The notes: a model not told the origin generated them from the letters alone. A stretch of DNA of 64,000 nt from Molanna angustata (GCA_963576475.1 OY754982.1:5415201-5479200); one strand, 5' to 3'; positions 53,101 through 63,900 are shown, numbered from the stretch's first letter. Program-made: numbers and translations.

Positions 53101-55551
53101 TTTTATTTACTAAATTTTTGTCGGCGTTCGTGGCTCAGTTGGTTATGTATCTGACTGCTAATCTAAAGATCCCGGGTTCGATTCCTAGTGGAGACACACT
53201 TTTTAACTATCAACTGGTTGATAGGGGTATACCAGTTGATAAGACCCTAGTCAGCCGAAACATTTGTCCTATTTTAAGGAAAATATACATGTAGAACCAT
53301 AATCATTTTTGTTTGAATAAAAAATACCTAGTATAATGGAGTTCTACACATTAAACACCGTCAGTATTGACAATTTATTGTATGTTTATATTATTATGTT
53401 TTTATTACAAGGACATATTTATTATAAAAAAATATATAATAATACCTTGTCAACATCACAGGTTTTAAGGCTTAGTGCTTCGGGAAGTTCAGATGGTAGA
53501 ACCTGATCACTTGACACATTGAAGAATATCGTCTCTGCATCCTGTATAATGTGCATTATGATGGAGTTATTGTGTAAGATGGCCTCTCGCAAACGGAGAA
53601 GGGACTGTGTATAAGACTGCAGACGACGCTGGTGAGATGGTGGCAATCCATTGATGAAAGCCTCTTTTTTTGATACCCTCTGCAATGCCACTGTTCTAAA
53701 AATGTTAAATAAAGATATTATGTACTTTTCATCATGTTTTATTTGATGATATCCTTGAAAATTATCTCACCACCAATACTTTGACAATCACCATAGTGAT
53801 AAGCTCCACATACAAGCAGCAGACGGATCAAAAAATTAGCACATAAGGACTTTAGTAATCCTTGTATAGGAAGTCATACAAGTGTATCTACTGATCGATT
53901 GGCAGCATACAGACTTATAGAGCATGTGCAGTGTTGGTTGGAGACAATAATCTGATCCGTCCGTCGCCTATATCGTCGCTAGCCTTAAAATTCAATGACA
54001 GTACATTTAATATTTAAATTAGTGGTTATAACGATTTTACTGAAGTTCACATCATGGTGTTATTTGTGTAGGTACTCAACATTATCGATTGGTTTCAAAA
54101 TAATTGTCACTACAAACTTGACCATATTATGTTCTCGTCGAATCTTCTTCTTCAATGGCACTACAGCCCAAATCAGGCTTTGGCCTCCAATACTCCTTGT
54201 CCTCACCCACCGTTCTCCATCCGGTCACTTGGAGAAGCTGGTACGCATCTTTGGTTACTTCGTTTTCCCATCTCAGTCTTGGTCTTCTTATCCTCCTCCT
54301 TCCCCCCGGATGCCCCATCATCACCCTCTTGGGTACCCGTGAGTTTGGCATTCAATCTCAAGAGCCTCATATGGGTTGAGATACTAGGGGTCTGGTACAT
54401 GCTGTACAATTCATCGTAGCGCCGGATATGTCATTCATCACCGTCCCTTACGGACCCACAGATTCGACGAAGCACCTTCCGCTCGAATGTGTCCAGTGAC
54501 TCAGCTGCTTTTACTGACAGTGTCATTACCTCGCATCCATACGTCAGTACCGTTCTGATGATTGTCTTGTACAGCGTCAATTTTGTACAGTTTTCCTATG
54601 GACGTCTTGAGATTTAAAAACTGGCAGCAGAGAGAAATGTCTTATTTGCAGCTGAGAATCTCTTTCTGATTTCCACTGGTTCTTCATTACATTCTGTTAT
54701 GTATGAGCCGAGGTATGTGAATTGGTCCACTTTTTCAAAGGAGTAGACATCCTTGAACGTCACACTACCTATTGTTTCTCTTGGGCTTCTACTTTGTGTC
54801 ATAAACTTGGTTTTATCTTGGTTTACGCTTAGCGCCACTTCACGAGCGGCATTCTCCAGAGGATCGAAGACCTCCTTGATGGCTGTAATTGATCTCCTAA
54901 TAATGTTGAGGTCATCCGCATACCCGACTATTTGACTGCTATTGAAACATATTCGAGCTAGTATCTATTAATGATACTATTAGATACTAGCTCGAATATA
55001 TGTTTCAAGTTCTCGTCGAACATCTCGTAAATATCGGAAGCAAAAAAATAGTACAATTTATGCATAGAATTATAATGTACAGAAGCCGCGTCTAGTACAA
55101 ATTTCGAATTCAAATGTATGCCAAGTTTTTTTTACATGTGTGTGTGAGGCGGTAGATCGGTTGGTCTACGTTTTATGTAGGTGTGCGTGTCGGTAGGTGT
55201 ACGTATACTAGAAATTCTTCTGTTTCCTCGTAGTTTTAGTTGGCATACATTCATTGCGCTGACTAGGTATCTGTATCATATATAATCTAAGAATTTATGT
55301 AATTAAAATGTTTTAAATTCAACAAGTGTCATTATACAATCGAATTATGAGATTATTTTTCACAACATAGTGAAATTGAACAATTAAGAGAATATATGAC
55401 AACAAAATAACACTTTAAATTGTGAAACTAACTTGTAATACTTGTATGCTGTCAGAATTGTTAAAAAATGTTCTCGTTCTTCTTCATTATGAAAAGGGTG
55501 TTCATTTTCGTATTGTTTTGTAAAAGCATCATCATAAACTGCAGTATCCAT
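44192..55551 (-). CDS. CARNMT1: CARNMT1: carnosine N-methyltransferase (8 exons, 371 aa)
   Basis: Exons (minus strand): 55551-55433, 53695-53446, 50472-50357, 49202-49061, 48109-47960, 45510-45359, 44964-44883, 44296-44192; all GT-AG with continuous phase. The family uses S-adenosylmethionine to methylate carnosine to anserine, and methylates histidines in some proteins; its role in insects is less clear. Seen: the N-terminal '[18 protein letters not shown]' and 'LPPSHQRRL'; '[21 protein letters not shown]' before the fold; SAM-binding '[15 protein letters not shown]' (Gly170-Gly174); '[17 protein letters not shown]'; 'SMVAGDF'; '[19 protein letters not shown]'; '[16 protein letters not shown]'; and the C-terminal 'FFVCRKPVS'. 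The length matches insect homologues. Exon 3 is followed upstream by an incomplete tandem duplicate of itself. Confidence 0.95.
44713..44816 (+). repeat. SINE family B tail fragment
   Basis: It has 'TTGGAAACACTGG', 'GGCAATAAACTCGCCACTTG' and a TTATTATT end. Just upstream (about 44530-44565) is a short hairpin, 'ATCGTGGTTTCACTGGATTC' with its inverse. Confidence 0.7.
45588..45800 (-). repeat. 355-bp MITE family, partial inverted copy
   Basis: It shares 'ATAATATACTAGATGT', 'GAAGTGAGTCATTTTTCCGG' and 'CAGTTATCTAGGA' with 41412-41766 in reverse order. It lies in CARNMT1 intron 5, just upstream of exon 6. Confidence 0.75.
45800..47172. other. CARNMT1 intron 5, middle part
   Basis: AT-rich. A dispersed-repeat piece is at 46262-46300, and a small hairpin at about 46325-46365 ('GAAACAACAACTGTTGTTTC' then a second inverted 'AAGAAACAACAATT'). 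No gene is recognised. Confidence 0.5.
47173..47353. mobile_element. Palindromic MITE, copy 2
   Basis: Arms GGGGCAAGTCTGGTCAACC and (inverted) GTTGACCAGACTTACCCC. Inner blocks 'AAAACCATCTATGTTTACCC' and 'AACTCCATAAGATAATTAT' also return inverted. Same family as 34142-34326. Confidence 0.9.
47622..47780 (+). other. LTR-like fragment
   Basis: It starts TGTGGCAGACCACTTC, is GC-richer than its surroundings, and carries 'AAAATAAAGC' at its end. It could be an LTR remnant; no boundaries were proven. Confidence 0.25.
49772..49978 (+). repeat. tRNA-derived SINE, family B, best copy
   Basis: Head 'GCCGTGGCACAGTTGG', B box 'GGGTTCGATTCCC', body 'CTCTGGGCTGGAAACACTGG', tail 'AATAAACTCGCCACTTG'. In the surrounding text, pieces with 'GAACG' repeats (49427-49570 and 50020-50178) suggest it landed inside an older repeat. 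Confidence 0.85.
50211..50284 (-). repeat. SINE family B tRNA-like head
   Basis: The minus strand reads 'CCGCTGTGGTATAGTTGG' ... 'CCTGGGTTCGATCCC', a tRNA-like head without a supported tRNA fold. It is about 70 bases from CARNMT1 exon 3. Confidence 0.6.
50376..50670 (-). repeat. 147-bp tandem duplication over CARNMT1 exon 3
   Basis: 50376-50522 is repeated at 50523-50670 with a 147-base offset; the difference I saw is CACCTGC versus CACCCGC (Gln to Arg in the duplicate). The inner copy keeps both splice sites. The outer copy keeps the acceptor and most of the coding text but lacks the normal donor end. Confidence 0.95.
51600..51770 (+). repeat. Dispersed LINE-tail-like repeat
   Basis: It contains 'GAAATCGGTTGGGTGGTTTC' and ends 'TTGTATATTAATATAGAT', typical of a widely dispersed lepidopteran repeat. 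In CARNMT1 intron 2. Confidence 0.55.
51780..53121. other. CARNMT1 intron 2, further part
   Basis: A small direct repeat ('CTGAAGGGTCTGAAGSGACGG', 51908-51960) and a LINE-tail fragment (52100-52150). No exon is seen. Confidence 0.5.
53122..53200 (+). repeat. SINE family A tRNA-like head
   Basis: 'CGTGGCTCAGTTGG' ... 'CCGGGTTCGATTCCTAG', followed by 'GGAGACAC', the same as in 18706-18910. Confidence 0.75.
54120..54940 (-). pseudogene. Non-LTR reverse transcriptase remnant (RTE/R4-like)
   Basis: The minus strand starts at '[17 protein letters not shown]' (catalytic YADD) and continues 'VNQDKTKFM', 'FTYLGSYI', '[16 protein letters not shown]', '[19 protein letters not shown]'. Stops and frameshifts break it. 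It ends in '[20 protein letters not shown]'-type text. It lies in CARNMT1 intron 1. Confidence 0.85.
54942..55008. repeat. 67-bp palindrome beside the LINE remnant
   Basis: 'TTGAAACATATTCGAGCTAG' returns inverted as 'CTAGCTCGAATATATGTTTC'. It directly abuts the RT fragment's YADD end. Confidence 0.85.
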
Positions 55552-55738
55552 TGTATGTTAACTATAATTTCACAATATTAGCAGAATTCAATAATAAACA
55601 TTCGTATTACACACACAGAACAAATTAATATAACCGATATGACATATAACCTTAAAAATCGCGATTATAACAATATTTTTGAAATCTTCATGATAACCAT
55701 AGATAAAATTTCTGTTATATCCATAGATTTATGAGAAT

Positions 55739-56888
55739 CATAGATTTTTATAATAATATACTAGACTGTGTACTAGATGACTAGATGTAGTACTCCGTGC
55801 AAAGAGTGAGTCATGGAATATCGCGAGTTTGACGTTTTGGTTGGCAACAATATTTCAGTTTTCCTTACATTTTGTTATGCCCGAGAATACATTTTGCCGA
55901 AAAACAATATTTTTTTTCCTCGGCAACATTTCTGAAAGATACTAGCGGTGTTTGCGGGCGAGCAACGAGACTTGCAGCTAGCAGCTAGCAGCTAGCACGC
56001 GCTATGGCACGCGCGCTCTTGGCGTTCAACTCTGATGGGAGACGGACGGTTTGGTGTGACGCCATCATCGGTCGACATGTGCTCCCGATGGCGGCCATAT
56101 TTTCGACGACGCAGGAGCTCCTTTTGATAGGACACGTCACACGCATGGACGCTGCTGGTGCTACGGAGCCAAGATGAGGGCATCAACAGGGCAGAGGCGT
56201 GGAGGCAGGGCGCGGTGTTGGGCCACCGCAGCAGGGAACGCGGCGGCTCGCAGATTGGACCACGAGGGGCTTTTCGTGTCGTCTGGGGCGTCGGTTTGCC
56301 TTCGGTGAGGCTCCCAGCTGGCCTGCCACCTCTTCAGAGATGCGCCTCTATAGCGTTGACGTGTGGCACGGAGCCAGCCATGGGTGACTGTCTGGCAGAG
56401 GAGAAGAGGAAATTACGCCGAGTACGAGAAGGACCTGCCAGCTTGCCGCAGAGGCTGGGCCCCGCCGGACTTTCAGCCACCATGTGGAAGACAGTGACAT
56501 GCCTGGAGAAAGGATGTCGCTGTATCCTGGGGCTGCACCTTCTGGTCGGCGTCTCTTCGTGCTCGGTTGTGTTTGAGAGATGGATTGTTATCGTTTTGTT
56601 TTGTTGTTTTTGTTGAATTCTGTTGCTGTTGTGTTTGTTTGTTTTTTTTTTATTATTATTTCTTTGCCGTTGGACCTTGATAATATTTTGAATAAATGCG
56701 CCGTACTTAAAGAATTTCATAGTGTCACAATCAATTGTCTCCTTTTCTTCCTCACATTAGCTTTGCTGTTTCCTCGTGGTTGGAGAGAGGGCTCATCAAT
56801 TTCAACACATTAGATAACTGTTCTCTAAACCTTAATAAACAAAGTTTCGACAAATACATCCGAAAACAATTCACATTAGTCGTTATTA
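55739..56888. mobile_element. 355-bp MITE family copy, split by a solo LTR
   Basis: Left part 55739-55872 ('CATAGATTTTTATAATAATA', 'GATGTAGTACTCCGTGC'); right part 56799-56888 ('AGATAACTGTTCTCTAAACC', 'CACATTAGTCGTTATT'). The right end is truncated. It lies upstream of CARNMT1. Confidence 0.8.
55873..56798 (+). mobile_element. Solo LTR, 926 bp, with 4-bp target duplication ATTT
   Basis: It begins TGTTATGCCCGAG and ends GGGCTCATCA, flanked on both sides by ATTT. The undisturbed site is visible at about 41530 ('CCTTACATTTAAACACATCC'), so both borders are set by comparison. It is much GC-richer than its surroundings and contains 'TTTTGAATAAATGCGCC' near the end. TG...CA ends with a 4-bp duplication suit a Gypsy-type LTR left by recombination; no internal region is present. 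Orientation is inferred from AATAAA. ORFs inside it (up to 152 codons) are not supported as genes. Confidence 0.85.
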
Positions 56889-57036
56889 TGATATCTTGTG
56901 CTTGGTTATCTCAGTTAAACTCGTATATAGTCTCATACAGTTTATTTACATACAAGATATTTAATACACATACAATAATACTAGTAGTGTAGACGCACCT
57001 TTTTTAGGGCCTGTCAAATTTGAAATATTAGCTGTA

Positions 57037-58333
57037 CCGTAATTCGGGGTCAATAGAGACAATTTCAAAATCGAAATTTAACAAGAAAAAGTGAACAGTA
57101 AAGGTCGAGTAAGAAAACCATGAATCTTTTATTTTGTTATATGGCAATATATATTTTCAAATGGCAATAATTAAGCTGTAAGAATATCTGTCAAAACTTT
57201 CTAGAAACGTCCGTCAACGTCCGTCAACGTGATCTGAGTGAACAGTGTAAAATTTGTGCTACGGAACTTTGGATTTAATATTGAAAAAAGTATGTATGTT
57301 GTATTTTTTTAAGCATTAACATTAAGATACATTATTTGTCTACCTTTTATATTAATTTTTATGCTTTATTAATGTAACTGAATGTGTTTAAACAACATGC
57401 TCATTTCTTAAGAACATTGGGGTTATTAGAGACGCCAGAGGGGTGAATAGAGACGCTATATGAGGTTAATAGAGACGCCATTAGGGTCAATAGAGACAAT
57501 AGTGGGGTTAATAGAGACAGCAATAATCATGATTCAATATTCGCAAATTAATTATTTTTTATTTATGGTTTACCTAAAACACAATTATTTTTTGTTTTTA
57601 GAATACATATCTAAAATGCCACGAAACTACAAACCAGTCGTCAATGCTTAGAACAAGTGATTCCTTCATGTGATGCTTCCAATGGAATGGTTATCGATGA
57701 CGATCCTGTTGAAGAAACGATGATCAGCAGTCCTACTACTTCCTCACAGATTGACCAAATACCTTGCAAAATGTGCAACAATAAAAGCCACAGAAAATTA
57801 AATTGGGCAAAATGCATGGTCTGCAAGTGTTTGATATGTTTCGAGTGTACAGAAGGAAATGTTCCTTTTGACTACATATGCCTTCAGTGCTTATGTTTCG
57901 GTGATGAGTAGGAGATATTATGTACCTACATTTATTATTATATTATATTTTTGTTTGAATAGCGATTCATAAATATTATTATTTTTTATTTTCTAATAAA
58001 TATATAAACCTCATTTAATTATGTGTTTTATTCAAAAATATAAATATATTATTAGATATGTACAATAATATTATGCTTTCTACATATTTCTGTCGGTGTC
58101 TCCAATGACCCCGTAGAGGTCTCTATTGTCCCCAATGAAAGGTAAATAGAGACACCACTCAAAATTAACATTTTCTCGCAATATTTTAATCATACACTCA
58201 TAATATCATATCATATGGATAGTGGGATAATAGAAACAACTTTTAAAAGAAAAATGGTAACACTATTCTCAGTTGTTATAAAGATACGTAGTCGTAAAGA
58301 GCAAATCATGTCTCTATTCACCCCGAATTACGG
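57037..58333 (+). mobile_element. Pogo-like (Tc1/mariner superfamily) internal-deletion derivative, 1,297 bp
   Basis: Both ends are CCGTAATTCGGGG in inverted orientation, each flanked by TA. The motif GGGKNAATAGAGAC recurs at the left end, in a cluster at 57418-57515 (five times), and inverted or scattered at 58080-58160 and 58310-58324. Inside, a start-like peptide 'MPRNYKPVVNA' (57616-57648), typical of pogo-type transposase N-termini, runs into a stop. A second frame then carries a Cys-rich C-terminus (57657-57911). The DNA-binding and DDE parts are missing. Confidence 0.85.
57657..57911 (+). pseudogene. Cys-rich C-terminus of a pogo-like transposase
   Basis: The frame has no ATG of its own. 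It encodes an acidic stretch ('DDDPVEE') and then 'CKMC', 'CMVCKCLICFEC' and 'CLQCLC', a zinc-binding tail as found at the end of insect pogo-like transposases. The preceding catalytic domains are deleted. It ends at TAG 57909-57911. Confidence 0.65.
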
Positions 58334-58504
58334 TATATCTTTACTTTTGCCGAATATATTTGCATACTGTTTGTGTGTTATACTGCCGTTTACCTGTGTC
58401 TTCATTATCTCGCAGGTATTACATTGATTTGATACTGTATAATAAATTTCAAACCCAAAGTATACCTACTTTCATACAAATATCAATATCATATTATTGT
58501 CACA

Positions 58505-59461
58505 ATGGATCTAAACTGTGTAATTTGCCATAAACCGCTCAAGAGCACTGAATGCATAAAGTGCACATTGTGCATTTCTCCGTTCCACTTTTATTGCACT
58601 AACATCAGCGATTCAACTTTTAAAAAAATGTCCACCGAGAGGAAATCAAGCTGGAAATGTGATACTTGTAAATTAGGACCTCGTCCGATGCATTCTACGG
58701 ATAATACATTGTTGTCGTCGAAACAAAAAGATGACAGTACGGCAATAATTAATGTTTCGGAGCTGGTTACTGAAATCCGGAAGCTTACTCTTCAACTCCA
58801 GTCAACTAATTTGAGGCTTGATGAGTTTGAAAAAACAATCGAATTCAATAACAATCTTGTAGAGGAACTTAAACTGAAAGTGAATGTTCTAGAAAATAAG
58901 CTAACTAAAATGAATAACCTGGAATCCAATTTCATTGAACTTCAACATACTGTTATGAGATTGGAAAGTGAAAACATTCGCATGGAGAAGACTCAATTAA
59001 CCAACAATGTGGAGATTCAAGGTCTCCCCGAAACCCCCAATGAAGACGTCACATCAATCATACTTAAAATTGGAAGCAGTGTTGGGTGCATTATCAAACA
59101 AGAAGACATTGAATCTGTCAACCGAATTGAATCAAAAAAGAACCACGCCGATAACAAACCAGGAAATATTATTGCAAAATTTCGATCGAAAACAAAGAAA
59201 GATGAACTCATTGCTGCCGTAAAAAAGATGAAAGGTATTAATAGTAACTTACTGGAAATGCCAGGAAAAACTGTAAGGATATATGTCAATGATCATCTAA
59301 CATGGAAGAACAAGTCTCTTTTGTGGGCTGCGAGAGATTTCAAGTTAAAAAATAATTACAATTTTTTATGGATCAGAGATTCGAAAATTTATATTCGGAA
59401 GAACGAGATGGCAAAGAAAATCTACATTTCCAGCTTCACTCAATTGAAAAATTTAATTTAA
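58505..59461 (+). CDS. LINE-type ORF1 protein: PHD finger + coiled coil + nucleic-acid-binding C-terminus (318 aa)
   Basis: Intact from ATG 58505 to TAA. Residues 5-55 form a PHD-like C4HC3 finger ('CVICHKPL', 'CTLCISPFHFYC', 'WKCDTCK'). Residues about 80-165 are a coiled coil with Leu/Ile heptads ('VEELKLKVNVLENKLTKM'). Residues about 170-318 resemble the RRM/C-terminal part of retroposon ORF1 proteins ('NNVEIQGLPETPNEDV', 'KTVRIYVNDHLTWKNKSLLW', 'FLWIRDSKIYIRKNE'). Such proteins bind element RNA in LINE particles. No ORF2 (endonuclease/RT) follows; instead there is about 350 bases of AT-rich DNA and then the Gypsy LTR region. It may be a 3'-truncated LINE or a retained (domesticated) ORF1; the sequence alone does not decide. 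Confidence 0.8.
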   Translation: MDLNCVICHKPLKSTECIKCTLCISPFHFYCTNISDSTFKKMSTERKSSWKCDTCKLGPRPMHSTDNTLLSSKQKDDSTAIINVSELVTEIRKLTLQLQSTNLRLDEFEKTIEFNNNLVEELKLKVNVLENKLTKMNNLESNFIELQHTVMRLESENIRMEKTQLTNNVEIQGLPETPNEDVTSIILKIGSSVGCIIKQEDIESVNRIESKKNHADNKPGNIIAKFRSKTKKDELIAAVKKMKGINSNLLEMPGKTVRIYVNDHLTWKNKSLLWAARDFKLKNNYNFLWIRDSKIYIRKNEMAKKIYISSFTQLKNLI

Positions 59462-59792
59462 TTATTTTTTGTTGCATATATTACTTACTTCTCAATCACT
59501 TTTTATTTTTTGTTAATATTCCGTTTTTCTACCTACCCACTCATATCCGTCAAATCGCACACATACATCTTCACTCAACCAGACAATTACATTTTACACA
59601 ACACGCACATTGTCACAGACCTCACAGTGAACTTTTTTGTGATAGGTACCCAACTTATATCAAACCCATTTTATATTCAATACTTTCTATTATAATTTAT
59701 TATTTCTTCATTTATTCACCATACATTGATATTGCTAATATTTTTACTATTTTTTATGTTACTTATTTCGCGCTAGGTTGGAAATTGGATTT
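59462..59792. other. AT-rich sequence between LINE ORF1 and the Gypsy 3' LTR
   Basis: No coding feature. It may be the LINE's inter-ORF or 3' region. Confidence 0.4.
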
Positions 59793-60336
59793 TAATGTTA
59801 ATTTATTTATTTACAGAAGGGTGCTCCGGTCTAGAAAGGCACTAGGTGATAACCTGTCGCCTGTTCCCCAAATCCAACGCGAAATGATGTCGCGTGTGTA
59901 CTCGATCCTGCCGTGCGTAACTCGGTAATTAGTTGCAAGCTAATTAAAGAACGTTACACAGCAGAATGAGATACCCACGCCACACCATAAAACATTTATA
60001 AATTTATCATATGAAATATAAATTAATTGACAAATTGACATTACAGACAGGTATTAAAATAGTTTGAATTTGACTTACGTGTTTATTTGATAGTTTGACT
60101 CTAATTATAATTCAAGATTGGTATATACTTCAATAATTGACTATTAAATAATTTAAATAAAATAGATCGATGAATGCGCGGAATCGAAATGTGAGTCGAG
60201 CAGAGTGACGATCTACCGCTGGCCTTGGTTAAACTGAACGACGGGAACGTGATGTGCAGGATCTTAAATAGCCGGCCGACGTCCCCCTACTCCTTGAAGT
60301 GGGTGGTCAACTCGGCTGGTTGCACCCGCTACATCA
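59793..60336 (-). mobile_element. 3' LTR of the Gypsy-type element (left border uncertain)
   Basis: On the minus strand a G-rich polypurine tract (GGCAGGGGGGTGA) is followed by TGTAGCGGGTGCAACC, a convincing LTR start near 60333. Inside are 'GCTATTTAAGATCC' (TATA-like, about 60266) and 'AAATAAACACG' (poly(A)-like, about 60085). The end is set tentatively at TTAACA (59793). Confidence 0.6.
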
Positions 60337-60468
60337 CCCCCCTGCCAGCTGGATAGCGCCACCCTGGTCCGTTCCTCAGCATTTCCTCTGATTGTCTGTA
60401 ACAATGACATATGTTTTTTTTTTTTTTTAAATACAAAGAAATTTTATATTGGTTACCTGAAATGGCAT

Positions 60469-60473
<5 letters not shown>

Positions 60474-60551
<78 letters not shown>
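60474..60551. repeat. (AT)n microsatellite in the Gypsy 3' region
   Basis: About 39 uninterrupted AT units between the pol stop and the LTR. Confidence 0.95.
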
Positions 60552-60723
60552 CAGTTTATTTTACTAATAAAAATTTAGAGGTCATATATTTATCATGTTC
60601 TTATTTCTATACTTATACATTTCTAAAAAAAAATATTGTTTATATTAACTTGTTCAATGTACTTTTTTATATGTACTGTAATTTGAACAAGAAGATAAAA
60701 TTACAATTAAATTTACATTTCTA

Positions 60724-60797
60724 TACAGCATTTTCTTAGTATACAGCATTTTCTTATTATACAGCATTTTCTTATTATACAGAATTTTCTTATTTTG
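60724..60797. repeat. Four-unit tandem repeat, about 19 bp
   Basis: Repeats of 'ATACAGCATTTTCTTATT' with small changes, between the pol stop and the LTR. Confidence 0.85.
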
Positions 60798-60950
60798 ATT
60801 TGGTCAAGTTGGAATTTTATAATATTTTATATTCAAATATTAGTTGCATATTGACCAAATTTTTTATCTATATTGAATACATATTACAATTATACAAAAA
60901 TTAAAAATAGAAATTATTCAGGTTATAAAAATGATTAAAAATTACTCAGC

Positions 60951-63900
60951 TTAGAAATATTTGTAGCTGGTGAATCGCTCCGGGAAATATACTCGTCTTC
61001 CGGCTCTAGTGGTTGTATGTGGTTGCCGTTCTGGGGTGGCATCTGGAGTGTCATCTGAAGTGTCATCTGAAGTGTCATCTGGCGTAGTGGCTTGGTGCGT
61101 CTGTGGCGTGGACGTCCATCTCTGTTCTGTAGAGGTGGTGTGTCTACTGCTTGGTTCTACGCCGTAGTCTGTGTTCTCGTTCAGGAAGAATGCTGGTTTG
61201 AGTCTGTCCAATGATACTTGTTTGTTTTTACCATTGATTGTGATGGTAGCCGTTTTGTCATCCTTCTTTATTAACAAGTATGGTCCGTCATATGGTTTTT
61301 GTAGAGGTCGTCTCACAGCATCATGTCTTAAGAAGACATATTTGGTGTTTGCCATTTGTTTGTGCACAAATGTTTTTTTTCTCCCGTGATTTGCTATTGG
61401 GATAGGTCGGATTTCTGACATTGTTTGCTGTAGTTTATGTCCATAGGTGTTTTGCTCCTCAGGTGGTCCATCTTCGAAGAAGTCTCCGGGGAGTCTGAGG
61501 GTTGTTCCGTATGTCATCTCTGCTGGTGTATAGTCTGACCCCTCCTTGATTACGGTTCGTAGTCCTAGGAGTGTCAGTGGTAATGTCGTCGACCATGATA
61601 TGTTTCCTGCGGCCATTAGTGATGTTTTTAATGAGCGGTGCCAACGTTCGATCATCCCATTCGATTGTGGGTGGTATGCAGTCGTTCTGTTATGTATTAT
61701 TCCGAGCTTATTCATCAGTTTATTGAATAGTGAGCTTTCGAATTGTCGGCCTTGATCGGTCGTGATTGAATTCGGGACGCCAAATCTTGCTATCCAATTA
61801 TACATGAGAGCGTCTGCAACGGTTTCTGCAGACATGTCTTTTAATGGGATCGCTTCGGGCCATCTTGTGTAGCGATCAATTATCGTCAGCAGGTATATGT
61901 AGTCTCTGGATGGAGTTAGCGGCCCCACCAGGTCTATGTGTATATTCTTGAACCTTCCATCTGCTGGTTTGTATTGTTTCAAAGGTGTTACGGTGTGGCG
62001 ATGAATTTTCGAAGTTTGGCATTCGATGCAGTTGTTCACAACATTTTTTACTGTTTTGTCAATGTTGGGCCAAATATATTTATGTTTTAATAACTTTGCT
62101 GTTGTTTTTACTCCGGGGTGACTTAATTTATGTACTGATAGTATTACTTCTTCTCGCATTGTGATTGGTACATATGGTCGTAACGTGTTGGTTGAGATGT
62201 CACACCATAACATTTTGTTAGTGTTAGGTATTGAGATTTTCTTTAGTGATAGAGATGAATTTTCCTGCATTTTCTTGAGCTCTTTGTCTGTGAGTTGTTC
62301 TCTTGCCATTTTAATATAGTCGATGTTTGATGTTATTTCTATCTCTTCGATTCTTGATAGAGTATCTGCGACTATGTTTTCTTCGCCTGATATGTGTTTG
62401 ATGCGCGTGGTGAATTGACTTATATAATCCAGCTGTCTTTCTTGTCTAGGAGAGTTGAGCTTGATTTTATTAAAGGCGAAAATTAACGGTTTGTGGTCGG
62501 TGATTATTACAAAGTTTCTTCCTTCTATTTGTGGTCTGAAATATTTAATCGCCTCGTAGATGGCGGTGAGTTCTCGGTCATACGTACTGTATTTTTCTTG
62601 TGCGCTATTAAATTTTCTGGAGAAAAATGATATAGGTTGCCAGCTGTTATCCGTTTTTTGTTGAAGTGCTGCGCCCATGGCGTGATCTGATGCGTCGACC
62701 ATTATTGCTATCTCTGCCGAGGAGTTTATGTGTACGAGTAGTGCGGCTTGTGTCAAATCTTGCTTACATTTGTCGAACGCTTTTTTTAATTCAGTTGTCC
62801 ATTGTAGTTTTCTTTTGTCATTTTTGGTGTACCCTTTTAATTGGTCGAATAATATTTTTTGCGTTTCGGCTGCGTTTGGCAAAAATTTTCTATAAAAATT
62901 TAGCATGCCCATGAAACGTCGGAGTCCTTTTGCGTCCTTTGGGGGTTCAATTTTTATTATTGCTTCCACTTTTTCTGGTATTGGTGTACTTCCGTTTTTG
63001 TTGATTCGGTAACCCAAAAAGTGCACTTCTTCTACGCCGAATTTGCATTTATCCTGGTTGATAATTAATCCGTTTTCGGATAATCTTTCGAAAAGTTTGT
63101 CGAGATGCTTCTCATGCTCGTTTATGTTTCTGGAGGCGACCAGAATGTCATCAATGTACGTGAAGACGTATTCTAGGTCCCTTGTTATGTTATGTAGATG
63201 TCGTTGAAATGTTTGTGCGGCGTTGGACAGTCCTGGTGGCATTTTCGTGAATTCATACAGTCCAAATGGCGTTAGTAGGGCGGTTTTTTGGATGTCTTCT
63301 TCTTCCATGTTTATTTGGTTATATGCTCTTGAGAGGTCTATTTTAGTGAATATTTTTGCATCGTGTAGTTTATGTGAGAAGTCTTGAAGTTGTGGAATCG
63401 GGTACTTGTCCGGTTTTGTTATTGAATTTAGGCGTCGGTAATCTCCACACATTCTATAATTTCCATCTGGCTTTTTTACCATATGCAAAGGGCTTGACCA
63501 ATTGCTTTTCGAAGGGCGACATATTCCCTGTTCGATCATATATGCGAATTCCTTTTTTGCTATTTCTAATTGTAATGGGTTGAGCCTTCTCATTTTGGTT
63601 GTGACGGGTGGTCCTCTGGTTTGAATGTGATGAGTAATATTTGTTTTTGATCCTTTTTGTGCCATATCTGCTCTTGTTAAACTTGGGTATTTTCGTATAA
63701 TTTTTTGGAATTTTGATGTTGACTGTACTGTTGCTATGTCTATAACACTTGTTCTATAGACGGTTCCTTTGCTTGTCAACCCTGTTTTTTTATCAATGAG
63801 TAATTTTCTTTTTAAGTCCACCAATATATCATAATTGGTTAAGAAATCTGCCCCTATGATCGGCTTGGTTACGTCGGCGACTATAAATTTCCATTTGTGA

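Noticed and set aside
56158..56616. 152-codon ORF
   Set aside because: It lies wholly inside the GC-rich solo LTR, has low-complexity composition and no recognisable domain.
59368..59928. 186-codon ORF, with an exon-like end after TTTATTTATTTACAG at 59817
   Set aside because: The first part overlaps LINE ORF1 in another frame; the last part falls within the Gypsy LTR, and no partner exon was found.
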